Shown here piece by piece: positions 1 to 9,096 of a stretch of DNA of 53,951 nucleotides. A model generated the notes under the pieces. That model had not been told where the DNA came from, did no database searches, and saw only the letters and a program-made list of their open reading frames with translations. The stretch's first letter is position 1, and each line of letters begins with the position of its first letter. The position numbers and the translations under genes were made by a program. Origin of the DNA: Chara braunii (Eukaryota > Streptophyta > Charophyceae > Charales > Characeae); NCBI GenBank assembly GCA_003427395.1, contig BFEA01000444.1:438018-491968 (forward strand), in the 5' to 3' direction.

Positions 1-288
1 CGGGAGAGGGTGGAGAGGATGAGCTGGAGGCGCTCGGCCATAGGGAGAGTAGAGTCCTCCAGGTGGTGGTGGACGGCCTCGCCGAGGTCGAGGTCGTCGC
101 TATGGTCACCCTCTGGCGACAACGGGGCACCAACGTCCTGCTCACCATACTCGAGCGCGTTGAAGTGGCGCGAGAAGTGGCGGCCCTGCTGCGCGGAACG
201 GCGGGGGCAATCGCAAAAAGGGGAACGGCGCAGGGAAGTGCCGTGAGAGGAGGAGGAGGCGTAGCCCGTGCGCGGAACGGCGGGGAAG
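1..288 (-). pseudogene. Ty3/gypsy gag fragment (second copy)
   Basis: Bases 1-130 match 3529-3658 at about 127 of 130 positions. The latter lies in the gag frame of the gypsy element described below, so this is a second gag piece of the same family. Read on the minus strand, it stays open upstream of the shared block with a plausible gag composition (AQQGRHFSRHFNALEYGEQ), which shows what sequence precedes the block in a less deleted copy. The fragment runs off the left edge of the window. At 289-306 it is fused directly to the short RT-derived motif TTGCCTGCTAGGCGGTC, which is not where that motif belongs in the element. No product is expected from it. Confidence 0.75.
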
Positions 289-306
289 TTGCCTGCTAGG
301 CGGTCA

Positions 307-655
307 TTCCTTCATGTGTTCGACTGAATGCTGAAGCTGCGCTTCTAGATCTGAGTCCATCTGGTGAAGGGAGTGTAGATGGAGGGGACAAGGGCGACGA
401 GTGCACGCCCGCCCGATAGAGTGAGGGAGTGAGATTTTTGAAAATAATTGTTTGGACGGACGAGAATAGGGAAGGGAGCATATTATTTTTGTGATGATTT
501 TGCATGGCGAATTTTGTCCACGGTCTACGGTTGAATTTTTTAAGATGGTTGGTGATGGTTCAACAATTTCCGAAGTTAAGCTCATCATGAAGGCAATTTT
601 TTTACTATTTCGATATTTCATTTTCATTTGTGTTTGCATTTCATGTCGTGTGTAG
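307..655. other. Unassigned spacer, no gene seen
   Basis: No recognisable gene. The final 60 bases are pyrimidine-rich and end in TGTGTAG at 650-656, which could act as a 3' splice site for the open frame that follows. This is weak evidence. Confidence 0.4.
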
Positions 656-1266
656 GGAGTGCTACAGGAGTCATGGAGCATTGGCATGATTGTGCGTATC
701 CCATTCACCCTTATGCATGCGGATTGCGTGGTTCGGGAGGCGATACCGAAATTGTCGAGTCGATGACAACAAAGTTCGAAAACGCCCCGTGGATGAGTGT
801 TGTCCCCTTCTTGGACAAGCTTCTCGATGAGTGGTCCGAGGCAGAATGGGATAGAGCCATCTTGGCAAGGAAATGTTCATGGCATAAGGAGTACAAGTTT
901 GCTTTCGCGATGGAGTGGGGAAGCCTGATCAAAGTATCTCATTATGTCATTGGTGTCAGGCAACTTCCGTCCCTGCACGCCACGCTCAGGCAGGAAGAGA
1001 ATAACCGGTTTTACCTTCGCCTGAACAACGTCACGAGGTCACCTCGGGTGTGGTTTGCGGACTTGAAACAAGAGTTGTTGAACTGTACATCGTACAATCC
1101 GTTTTTGGAAGTAGATCCGCTGCGAGGTGCCGGAATACGGCCAAAAGATGTGTCGTATTGTTGCATACGGTTGTCTGTGGCCGGCAGTGCCGTACCCCCG
1201 TTCACCGTTCACGGGGTCGATGAACGAGGGCCGGCCACCGTTCACCGAAAACGTGAACGCGGGTAG
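628..1266 (+). CDS. Hypothetical protein, 212 codons, unrecognised
   Basis: I do not recognise this protein. The frame is open for 212 codons with balanced composition, including many Trp, Glu and Asp residues (for example FLDKLLDEWSEAEWDRAILA and FAMEWGSLIKVSHYVIGVRQ), which is less typical of a chance frame. The last 40 codons become Pro/Arg/Val-rich and look like non-coding read-through. A possible 3' splice site lies at about 655, so the real exon may start near 657 rather than at the first ATG. It sits between two gypsy fragments and could be an accessory frame of an element. No membrane segment or known motif is visible. It may also be a chance frame. Confidence 0.3.
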   Translation: MCLHFMSCVGSATGVMEHWHDCAYPIHPYACGLRGSGGDTEIVESMTTKFENAPWMSVVPFLDKLLDEWSEAEWDRAILARKCSWHKEYKFAFAMEWGSLIKVSHYVIGVRQLPSLHATLRQEENNRFYLRLNNVTRSPRVWFADLKQELLNCTSYNPFLEVDPLRGAGIRPKDVSYCCIRLSVAGSAVPPFTVHGVDERGPATVHRKRERG

Positions 1267-1537
1267 TTCACAAAGTTCACACAGAGCGGGAACTCAGTTT
1301 TTTTTTATTTTTTGCCTGGTGGTGGTACTTTTTTTTTTCATAGACGTTTGGGGACTGTAAAGGGGTACCTGCCCGTATTTATTTATTTTTTTTGATCGGA
1401 ATATATATTTTTCTAATTTTTGAAAAAAAAAAAAAAAAAGGTCTTTTTTTTGCGTCGAAGTTTCGTGTTCGTTTGAACGTGGTGGGTTGTAGGGAGGCCG
1501 TGAGATTTTCAAATCGGATGGCAACGAGCCATGTTTA
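1267..1537. other. A/T homopolymer-rich spacer
   Basis: T-runs at about 1300-1340 and 1381-1392, and an A-run near 1423-1439. No gene seen. The A-run could be the tail of a retroposed sequence, but no body was identified. Confidence 0.4.
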
Positions 1538-1649
1538 GTGAGGGTGTGGAGAGAGGGGAGGGGTCTGGAGGCGTTCGTCCGGTTGTGCAATAAAGCACCA
1601 ACCGGAATGGGGTTGCCTCCAGACCCCTCCCCTCTCTCCACACCCTCAC
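1538..1649. repeat. Perfect 35-bp inverted repeat (foldback)
   Basis: Arms 1538-1572 and 1615-1649 are exact reverse complements (35 bp), separated by 42 bp. Inside the loop, CCGGTTG (1579-1585) and CAACCGG (1599-1605) can pair to form a nested stem. The loop's CAACCGGAATGGGGTTGCCT is repeated directly just outside the right arm (1650-1669). The layout looks like a template-switch product at the broken end of the gypsy reverse transcriptase. Confidence 0.9.
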
Positions 1650-1718
1650 CAACCGGAATGGGGTTGCCTGCTAGGCGTTCGTTCGGTGGTGCAACGACCG
1701 TTCGTTCATTCGGTGATC

Positions 1719-2390
1719 AATCTTCGTAAAGAAGCGGTTGCCTGCTAGGCGGTCGAGCAACTCATCGAAACGAGGCATGGGGTAGTTGTTCTTAACCGTG
1801 TAGCGGTTGAGACCGCGATAGTCGATGCAGAAACAGAGAGTTTCATCCGCTTTGTGAACAAAGAGGACGGGCGCACCCCACGGGGAGTTGCTGGGTTTAA
1901 TGAAACCCAGTCTCAGGAGCTCCTCAAGCTCACGCTTGAGTTCGGTGGCCTCGGGGATCGAGAGTCTGTAGGGTGCCTGGTGGTGAACACGATAGTCAGG
2001 AACGAGCTGGATGGAGTGCTCGACGTTGCGCATTGGTGGGATGTCGGCGTACGAGAACGACGATGGGAAAATGTCATGGTACTCTCGAATGAGGTCACGA
2101 ACTGNGGGTTCCAAGTCGGTCGTATATCGTGCGAGTTCCTCAGCGTCAACGTCAGCGAGCNACNGCGGGGTGGACCCAACGGACGGCGGAGGNTGGGAAN
2201 TAGAGATGGGAGCCATGGAGATAGATGGAGGATCTGGCTCCAGTGGGATGAGCTCGGCGTCGGGACAGGGTGGATCATAGTGTAAGAGATTCGTCACGTT
2301 CACCATAAAAAAGGTAACGTCGTCCTGTCGGATGAAGTGGGCAAACTGCCGAGGCGAGGTGACAGTGATAGAAGGAGATGGTGTGGGCAA
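1719..2390 (-). pseudogene. Gypsy reverse transcriptase, N-terminal part
   Basis: The minus-strand translation contains the classic Ty3/gypsy entry into [15 protein letters not shown], the polyprotein linker [20 protein letters not shown], then [49 protein letters not shown] and FFTKID. The last is catalytic motif A with its first Asp. Right after this Asp the similarity stops (next residues HRMNERS), so the F/YxDD box and everything beyond are lost. It follows the protease frame. The original junction is obscured by the 46-bp tandem duplication at 2337-2428. The enzyme copied element RNA into DNA; this copy cannot. Confidence 0.9.
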
Positions 2391-3249
2391 ACTGCCGAGG
2401 TGAGGTGACAGTGATAGAAGGAGATGGTGTGGGCACGGAAGTCTCCGGGGGAGGAGGATCGGGGCGTGGTGTCGCAGTGGTACCTATGAAAGGTACGCGA
2501 TATGTTTGTCCACACTTTGTTTTGAGAATAAGAGTGTTGGTCGCCCAATCGGCCTCGGTACTACGGAACCGACGAGACCACGGAGTGCCGAGAATGAAGT
2601 CGTACCCCGTCTCCATCACATTGAAATGTGCAGAGGAGCGGTGGCGACGAGATGCTGGGGGACGATCAGTCGGCTCGAGAGTGAGGAAGAAGGGGAAGTT
2701 GGTGACCGTCTGATCAAAGAAGCGCTGGGTCTTGTCATCCCCTAGGGTGATAGAGATGGGAGTCGGAGACCCTCTCGTGGGTAAGCGGGCTTCATTCACC
2801 ACACGTGGGTAAATGAAGTCGCCCTGAGAACCGGAATCCCACAACGCTGAGTACACCATCGTGGAGGTCCCCAGTCGTACTGGAATGATCGGGAGGGTGC
2901 GACCACGGTCAGAGAGGATGGTGAGAAGGCGACGCAGTGCAGCGACATGGAGGGTGAGTCGCTCCTGACGAGCCTGGAGCATGCTCAAGTCCAGAAGAGA
3001 GGACACAACGTCCTCGCGAGTAGCGAGCCGCTCGCTACAACGGGCTGAGCGAATGGCTCGGCACGTCGGTAGTCGCGAAGGGGTAGAAGGGGAGACGGTG
3101 GTCTGCGGAGGCGCAGGCGGTACTGCGACAGAGGGCTGAGTACACTCTGTCGGGTCCTGCGAGACCTCAACACTAGTAGCGAGAAGGGCAAACCGCGACG
3201 GGGATGTTGGGAAGCCGGCTACTGAGGAGGGCGCGGGTGTACACTGCAC
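2275..3249 (-). pseudogene. Gypsy aspartic protease region
   Basis: The minus frame carries the retroviral-type aspartic protease signature: LPIIPVRLGTS, then LWDSGSQGDFIYPRVV (active-site DSG) and, about 90 residues later, YDFILGTPWSRRF, matching the ILGxxW end of the fold. About 100 residues upstream are Pro/Ser/Arg-rich linker from gag. The frame then reads into the duplicated PSPSITVTSPRQFAH segment and shifts out of the RT frame because the duplicated unit is 46 bp, not a multiple of three. The protease would have processed the element polyprotein. Confidence 0.85.
2337..2428. repeat. 46-bp tandem duplication inside gypsy pol
   Basis: Copies 2337-2382 and 2383-2428 are near identical. 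Because 46 is not divisible by 3, the duplication shifts the frame between protease and RT, so it is a disabling mutation that arose after insertion or during reverse transcription. Confidence 0.9.
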
Positions 3250-3251
3250 TA

Positions 3252-4744
3252 AGGCTAGGAGGCGCCGCGGGGATGAGAGGCGCCGGGGGGGGACGGAGCA
3301 TGACGTTGGTGGGAAAGGTCAGCGTAGTGGCGGTCGAGGGCGATGGTATAAGGGCACCGCAAGGAGGTATGACCATCCTGGCGGCAGCGCAAGCACCCAC
3401 GCCGGCCCAAAATAGCCGCACGCTCCTCAGCAGAAAGGACACCGCGAGGAGGGACAAAGCCTTGAGGGAGGTCCTGCTGAGGGACCTCGGGGGGCGACGC
3501 GCCAGCGTGACCGGGGCGGCTAGGTGCCCGGGAGAGGGTGGAGAGGATGAGCTGGAGGCGCTCGGCCATAGGGAGAGTAGAGTCCTCCAGGTGGTGGTGG
3601 ACGGCCTCGCCGAGGTCGAGGTCATCGCTATGATCACCCTCTGGCGACAGCGGGGCACCCACGTGTCATGTGGGGCGCCCATGAGCTGGAGGGTGCGGGT
3701 GGCAGACTGTAGCCACCGAGACACACGTATGCGTGTACCGTCATACAAGGCAATGTCCGTCAAGCGGACGAGTGCTGCGCCACCGTTTTGGCGGCGAGGG
3801 GATCGAGGAGCAGAGGTCTGTGCCGCGGCTGAGTAAGTCGGCGCACGTCCTGGAGAAAGGGGCGCAGCAGACTGTGTGCCCGGGCATGGGGGAGCGGCGG
3901 GGGCAATAACGGCAGGCTGCGAGGGAGCTGCGGTAGAAGAGGTCTCAGCAACCACGCGAATATGAAGAAGGTAGGATGGGGCTGGATAGGGTGCAGGGCG
4001 AGGGAAGCGAGCCTGCATGGAAGAAAGGGTAGAGGAAGGACGGGGTGCGCCCGAAGGCGTGGCCACCTATGAGGGTGGGGGTGGCTGAAGGCGTAAGAGG
4101 GCGAGGTCGGCCCGGGTCTGGGCAAGCTCGTCCTCGAGACGTTGGACGCAGATCGAGCGAGGAGTGGCAGGATGATGAGTGGGGGAGGTGGACGCACGAG
4201 CAGCGCGGGGCATCCCAGAGGGGGAGGAGCCAGGTGGCGTTGCGGTCATGCGAAGGAGAGGGAGAAGCGGGGCAGCCAGAAAAGTTGAGACCATGGTAGC
4301 GGGTTGTGGTCCCGTGGCCGTAGTGACCGGAACCTGGGCGGGTGCGCCCGTAGACTGAGGGAGGGCCTGACTCGTGGCGGCCGTCGAGCTAGGGGCATGG
4401 ACGGTCACCAAGATGGCCGGGTCGGGGGCAGCGGAGGAGGAAGCTCCACCGTGGCCACCCCGTCGGAGGACTGGGGACCCGAACTTGGAGCCAGGAGAAG
4501 GGAGAGAGTCGGGAGAGGAAGGATAGGCAGCGTCTTGGAGTTGCTGCATGCCAGCGGCAAGGGTCGCCACCTGCGCCTGCAAGGGCGCGAGGATCGCGAG
4601 TGTTGCCTGAATGGGCGCGAGGAGGGAAGTGAGGAGGGTGTGTAGATCCCCCTGGGGCTGACGGCCCTGGTCCGCCGGCACGTGTGTGGAGCCCGGTGTC
4701 GTGGTCGTCGCCGCGTCGGCGGCGTGTGACACACCGTCGGCCAT
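3252..4744 (-). pseudogene. Gypsy gag with CCHC zinc knuckle, broken
   Basis: The frame starts at the ATG ending at 4744 (MADGVSHAADA). Residues about 33-75 form a Leu/Ala-rich amphipathic, probably coiled-coil stretch (LLAPIQATLAILAPLQAQVA), followed by Pro/Ala/Thr-rich sequence. A single in-frame TAG at about 4067 interrupts it; the same frame then continues to LYDGTRIRVSRWLQ, typical of a gag domain start. At 3659-3663 a deletion joins this out of frame to the later part of gag. That part contains the zinc knuckle CLRCRQDGHTSLRC (CX2CX4HX4C), which binds RNA in intact Gag. The gag fragment at 1-288 preserves sequence missing at this deletion. Confidence 0.8.
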
Positions 4745-5150
4745 AGGGAGGTGACGGGCCGGACTGGAGGGGGGCAGAGGAGGTCCGCGTGAGCGGAGGG
4801 CGTGGGGGGGGGTCTGCGGTAGAAATCGGCGGACGACGCTAGCAAGGCTAGCGCGGGCGCCGTAAAAGGGGGAGGGGTGGTTCGGGTCCAGGGTGCCCGA
4901 ATAGGACGGGGAAGTAGGGGGGTTTGAAGAACCCTAAACCTTATAAAAACCCTAAGAAAACCCTAACCAGAGTTTGAGTGGTTAGGGTAGGGTACCGGTG
5001 ACCTAATCAAGAAAATAAAATAGCAAGCATGGGGGGAGGCGGGAGGAAAATAAATAAACAGTGAAATTTTGAGAGAAAAACAAAAGAAAATAAATAATAA
5101 AAATAATTAAGGGAATAAGTAAACAAAATGTGAAGAGAAAAATAATATTT
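4745..5150 (-). other. Gypsy leader with telo-box-like motifs
   Basis: The region just upstream of gag. At 4930-4990 there are several AACCCTAA/TTAGGGT-type motifs on both strands, similar to the telo-box of plant promoters and 5' leaders. Upstream of that is an A-rich stretch. No gene seen. Confidence 0.5.
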
Positions 5151-5160
5151 TTTTTTTAGG

Positions 5161-5465
5161 ATTTTCGGCGGCATTTCCCTGCCCCCCATGGGGTCGAGAA
5201 TGTGCCAAGGGAAAAGGAGAGACCAAGGTAAGCACACTGGGTTTCAAGATGCCGGAAATAAAAATTTTCAGAAAATAAATAAATAAGTGCATAAGTGGAT
5301 GAGGAGGTGGAGAGAAATGAAGTATTTGATTTTTCAAAAGTTTTGGCAACATTTCGTTACCCCAATGGGGTCAAAGTGTGTCGAAAAGACTAAGTGAGAG
5401 AAAAAACAGAAAATTTCGGCAGCACTTCATTATCCCCACGGGGTCAAAACGGGTGCCGAAAGCAA
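5161..5465 (-). repeat. Three diverged palindromic leader repeats
   Basis: Three related units near 5163-5213, 5341-5390 and 5414-5461 share arms like TTTCGGCAGCA...TGCCGAAA around a CCCCAYGGGG centre. The third unit is cleanest: outer arms 5414-5421/5454-5461 (8 bp perfect) and inner CCCC/GGGG 5434-5437/5440-5443. Each can fold into a two-tier hairpin on either strand. Confidence 0.75.
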
Positions 5466-5499
5466 GAAAGACTAACACCTAATCAGATTTAAGGTTGCC

Positions 5500-5990
5500 G
5501 CAAAGAAAATCGAATTTTTAGAATAAAGAAAAAAAAAATCAAAAAATCAGAAAAGAGGGTGGGGAATAAGATAATTCGATTTTTTTTTATTTTATTTTTT
5601 TTTTTTAGAAAAAAAAGGAAATATAAATCAAAAGAAGATAAAAAGAAGAAAAATGAAAAAACAGAAAATTTCGAAGTTGGGGGGAAGGGGGATGAAAAGG
5701 TGAAGGAGAGAAGAGAGAAACGGTTGGGAGAGAGAAAAAGAGTGAAGGGGGAGATGGGGGAAGTGATGGGGTTGTTAGGGGAGAGGAGATGAGGGAATGG
5801 GAGAGATAGGGATGGGAAAGGTGGAGAGGGATCAAGAAGCAAGGAGAGAAGAGGAGAAAGAAAAGAAAAGAAATGAATAGAATGGAATAAAAATGGTGGG
5901 TGGTGGGAGAAAAGGTGGGGTGGGGAGAGGGGTATGAGTAAGAGGAGAGAGAGAAAGAGAGAGAAAGTAGGTTAGTAGGGAGAGGGGACA
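5500..5990 (-). repeat. Long polypurine/polypyrimidine tract
   Basis: About 490 bp almost purely purine on the plus strand, hence pyrimidine on the element's sense strand. Open frames here are composition artefacts. A matching pyrimidine tract follows the homologous leader block at the right end of the window (53755 onward). Confidence 0.8.
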
Positions 5991-6000
5991 AGTGATACCT

Positions 6001-6108
6001 GGCCCTTGGTGTCTCCAAGGGCACAAGGTATACCAAGACCAGGAGGGTCTTCGCCTTCACTCCAGCAAGCCAACTGGAGGAAAGAGGGGGTTGAGATCTT
6101 GATCAGCC
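6001..6108 (-). other. Conserved leader block of the gypsy-like family
   Basis: The element-sense strand reads GGCTGATCAAGATCTCA (6092-6108), a variable part, an 8-bp hairpin GCCCTTGG/CCAAGGGC (6001-6021), then GGTATCAC and the pyrimidine tract. The same order recurs on the plus strand at 53588-53755, which defines a family-specific leader. Confidence 0.7.
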
Positions 6109-6370
6109 CCTAGCAACAGTTCTGCAGATCTGCAAATCTAGGATCAGTTGTGTGAGCAGACCCTCACCATTGTAGAGCAGTCCCTTTCCACCACAAGCTT
6201 CCACGTGGTAGTAGAGATGGTCACGTGCACAGGCAACAGCAGCTAACGGGGGGGGGAAGCAAATAGCGGCACAACTCTTCAACAGCAGTGTGCCGTTGTA
6301 TAAGACCATATACACATTGTGGCGAGTGTGTTATGGCAGCAGTATACGCACGCGCAAGCCCAGCAACTGC

Positions 6371-6387
6371 CTGGGTTCAAACCCCAG
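6371..6387 (+). other. tRNA T-arm-like hairpin (B box)
   Basis: CTGGGTTCAAACCCCAG forms a perfect 5-bp T-stem with a 7-base loop containing GGTTCAAACC, a good pol III B box. A weak A-box-like TGGCAGCAGTA lies about 37 bases upstream, but no acceptor stem pairs. It is probably a tRNA-derived SINE remnant, not a tRNA gene. Confidence 0.35.
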
Positions 6388-6651
6388 CAGCAGCAGCATC
6401 CCGGATCTTGATAATATAATCCGGAAGTGGGGCGGGGCAGGGCAGCGGGGCAGCGCGCGTGCGTGCGGCGGCCTTGGCCTTGGCGCACTCGCTCGTGGTG
6501 GCGCCTGCTTTTCCCGCCACGTGTTACCTTCCTACTGCACCTGCTTTTTTCCTCGTTTTCGCTGGAAGACACCAAAAAAACGGCGAAAAAAACCACTGTT
6601 GGGTTTTGCTGTATTTCCTGTTGTTGGTGGGGGGGAGCGGGGAACGTTCTC

Positions 6652-6663
6652 GCTCCGATACCA
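6652..6663 (-). promoter_or_regulatory. Primer-binding site (initiator Met tRNA type)
   Basis: The minus strand reads TGGTATCGGAGC, one base from the canonical plant PBS TGGTATCAGAGC complementary to the 3' end of initiator tRNA-Met. It is immediately preceded by a sequence ending CCACAC, compatible with an LTR ending in CA. It primes minus-strand DNA synthesis in intact elements. Confidence 0.7.
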
Positions 6664-6740
6664 GTGTGGCGGACCCACCAGGTGTGGTGCTCCGCCAGGG
6701 ATAGAGATGGAAATGGAGGAAGAAGGGGAAAACAATGAAA

Positions 6741-7366
6741 AATCGCCAAAGATGGCGGTGTAAAAAACGTGCTCGCCCACTCAATAATTTCATTCTTGTT
6801 TTATTTTTTTTAGTTTTTATTATTATTATTTATTTTTAGTATTTGTTTTTTTTTTTTTCAAATTTCGCAAAGAATTTGGATGTAACGTTCAGGCAAATGT
6901 TGTTTAGTTTTTGGAGGTTTTTTTTTTTTTTTTTTTTTTTTTTGGTCCGCTTTTNACCGAACGACCGAACGCGTCGAGAGGGGGTGTGTAGCGGACCTCT
7001 GGTTGGCCTGTTCTCACAGGCCTGTGTTGTATTCGGGGCAGTCGAGTCCAGGGCGGTACCTCTGTCTGTACCAGCCAGTCCAGTCCAGTCCCGTCAGTCC
7101 GCTGGGGTATACCCTAGTTGTTGTCTGTATTCTGGCACATTCTGCATTCGCACAATTTGGAGTACGTGCGTTGAAGTCTGGCGTGGGAGTGCCATGAAAA
7201 TTTGTATATGTGTATCTTACATAATAGAAAATATACAAATAAAGTTTGAAAAAATAGAATTCTTTTTCATACCCCGAAATAAAGGAAAAACAAAAAGTGA
7301 AAAGAGAGACAAAACAAATTAGTGAGTGGGCAAGCAAGTTTTGACACCACCATCTTTATCGATTTT
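6741..7366. repeat. Inverted LTR-like segments
   Basis: The minus strand of 6741-6783 and the plus strand of 7323-7366 share about 36 of 42 bases (TGAGTGGGC...ACACC.CCATCTTT..CGATT). The left one is next to the PBS and so probably belongs to an LTR. Two related elements may lie head to head. The 540 bp between them are T-rich with no gene. Confidence 0.6.
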
Positions 7367-8235
7367 GCGTTTTTTTGTGGATTTTGTGTTTTTTTTGTGG
7401 CTGAACAGAATGGCTTCAAAATTAATAGGGAGATACCTTACATCACAAAGAACTCACTGAAAACTTTTCAGAAACAAATAATAATATTTAGGTGTCAAAC
7501 TATTTTTTTTCGGGGTCCGAACCCCTTCAGGTCGGGCCATGTACGGGGACCCGAACACCCGAACGTTCGGGGGTCAGCTTAGGGGCCTCCATACGTTCGA
7601 CCTGGCAACCCTGACTAAAATGATATTTTTTTTTATTGAAACGTATGTCTCTGGCGCTCGCACGCTCACTGAGGTGGTTGTCATGGTCGAGGTCGGGTTT
7701 GACCGTTAGTGTCGTGGGATTCGTTATGGGGTGACTAATTTAAATTTTTAGTTAAAGGAATTTGGAGTCTCGTAATATGCTAGGCGAAAATGCGTTTTAA
7801 TTGGTTGTGTGGCGGCATGGCTTCGACATCATGAGCAGTGTGCGAGGAAGTCGCGAGCGGAGCTTGACCATTCCCGTGAAGGGTGCCATGGTTCGAGAGC
7901 CACAGGTTCGGCGTGAGTGGGGCAAGGCATTGGCTTGGGGCGTTTCAATTCAACCATGCAGCAGGCGAAAACCGTTCATATGGGTTTCCGCTAGTGCCAA
8001 CACGAGCCTTGGGCATAACACTTTTGGTTATGACATTGGACTTTCAAAAGTTGAGGTATGAGGATCGAGGCAAGTATCCGGCGACGAGGGAGCAGCAACT
8101 CAGTTCGAAGGAACCAAGGGGTTGAGGGTTTGGCAAGGCGATCCCTCTTGGTTTTCTCGACGGTCTCGGGTTTGGGACCGATCATTGGGACCGAGGGGGT
8201 GTCAACGGTCCCTCCACCTCCTTCTCTTTAAGGAC
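7367..8235. other. Unassigned region with short open frames
   Basis: Two overlapping plus-strand frames (7801-8061 and 7883-8125) run here, neither recognised. One contains ALGITLLVMTLDF, which is hydrophobic, but there is no supporting motif. A perfect 14-bp palindrome CCCGAACGTTCGGG lies at 7558-7571. No gene is supported. Confidence 0.3.
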
Positions 8236-8260
8236 TTTTTTTTTTTTTTTTTTTTTTTTT
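8236..8260 (-). repeat. T25 tract, probable minus-strand poly(A) tail
   Basis: An uninterrupted run of 25 T. It may mark the 3' end of a retroposed sequence oriented on the minus strand, whose body to the right was not identified. Confidence 0.45.
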
Positions 8261-8344
8261 ATTTTCTAACTTTTTTGTTCTGTCTCATTTTCTTAGGGAC
8301 CGGTACCAGTTCCGGTACCAATTTCGGGGTTGGTGTCGAAGCCA

Positions 8345-8900
8345 ACTGACTTAGCTCAACTGGTGCACCTTTCAACCTTTGAAATAGAGACCTGAGTTCG
8401 AACTCCATTTGAGGCAGGGGAATAAAGAGTTGTGATTCAGAATCGTCTACGGCTGGTACGCTCAAAGATGATATCTCAAGGTCGCAGCCCAGGTCGTGTC
8501 CTTCGGGACATCCGTTGAAATTGGAACAATACAGAAAAGGTATCATGACCCCGAGATGTTCTGGGCCGTTGGCGAAATTCCTCTACTCTATCGTCATAGA
8601 ATGCAGACCCAGTGGGTGTTTTCACCCATGAGGCAAGCGAAGTTTTAGTGGTGGGGACCTTCTGCAGGGAATGCAGCATCCGCCAACTTCAATCTGAAGT
8701 CAGAGGTGTGGGTGTGAGCATGCCCGCTCGATGGAGACCCTCTGTAGGTGCACAGTCCGCCAACCATGATCTGTTGTAAGAGGTTTGAGTATGAGCCCGC
8801 CCGTTGGAACTCGAAAGATGGGGAATAGTACCAGGGCATAATGGCGGAGGGCGCAGATTGTGCGTAGCTGCGGACATGGGATCCTTCCCCACTTCGGTCT
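8345..8900 (+). mobile_element. tRNA-derived SINE
   Basis: The head has good pol III internal promoter boxes: A box TAGCTCAACTGG (8352-8363) and B box GAGTTCGAACTCC (8394-8406), 30 bases apart as in tRNAs. An anticodon-arm-like hairpin lies between them. The cloverleaf is degenerate (mismatched T-stem, no acceptor pairing), so it is not a functional tRNA. The body contains an imperfect tandem duplication of about 80 bp (8656-8735 and 8736-8813). The 3' end is uncertain. Confidence 0.55.
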
Positions 8901-9096
8901 TTAAAAGTTCTCATTTGAATTTTTATTGCCACCAGCAAGATCTGCACCGGGGCACGCCTCACATAGGCTCACGCTATAGGCTTTGCAGCAGGCCCGCGCC
9001 CTTCTACTCATTGGGGCGTCGGAATGAATGGCGCTGAAGCGCCCGACCTATGCTCCGGGGCTGGCTAGGCAACCAGCGGCCTGGCTCAGTTGGTAC

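Larger units (their letters stand above)
1719..6783 (-). mobile_element. Truncated Ty3/gypsy LTR retrotransposon
   Basis: The minus strand reads in order: a candidate LTR end (6664-6783), a Met-initiator-type primer site (6652-6663), a leader of about 1.9 kb, then gag, aspartic protease and the start of reverse transcriptase. The gag-protease-RT order and the RT sequence are those of Ty3/gypsy elements. It ends abruptly near 1719 just after RT motif A, so the rest of RT, RNase H, integrase and the 3' LTR are missing. The coding part carries an in-frame TAG, an internal gag deletion and a 46-bp duplication, so the copy is dead. Four ambiguous N bases lie in the protease-RT linker. Confidence 0.85.

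Noticed and set aside
4045-4645. Plus-strand Arg/Gly-rich frames opposite gag
   Set aside because: They are complements of the GC-rich gag coding sequence.
5489-6060. Phe/Leu/Ser/Pro-rich minus frames
   Set aside because: They are produced by the polypyrimidine tract.
6325-6400. tRNA gene around the perfect T-arm
   Set aside because: No D arm, anticodon arm or acceptor stem can be built around it.
8345-8420. Functional tRNA gene
   Set aside because: A and B boxes are present, but the T-stem is mismatched, no acceptor stem pairs, and position 33 is not T. It fits a SINE head better.
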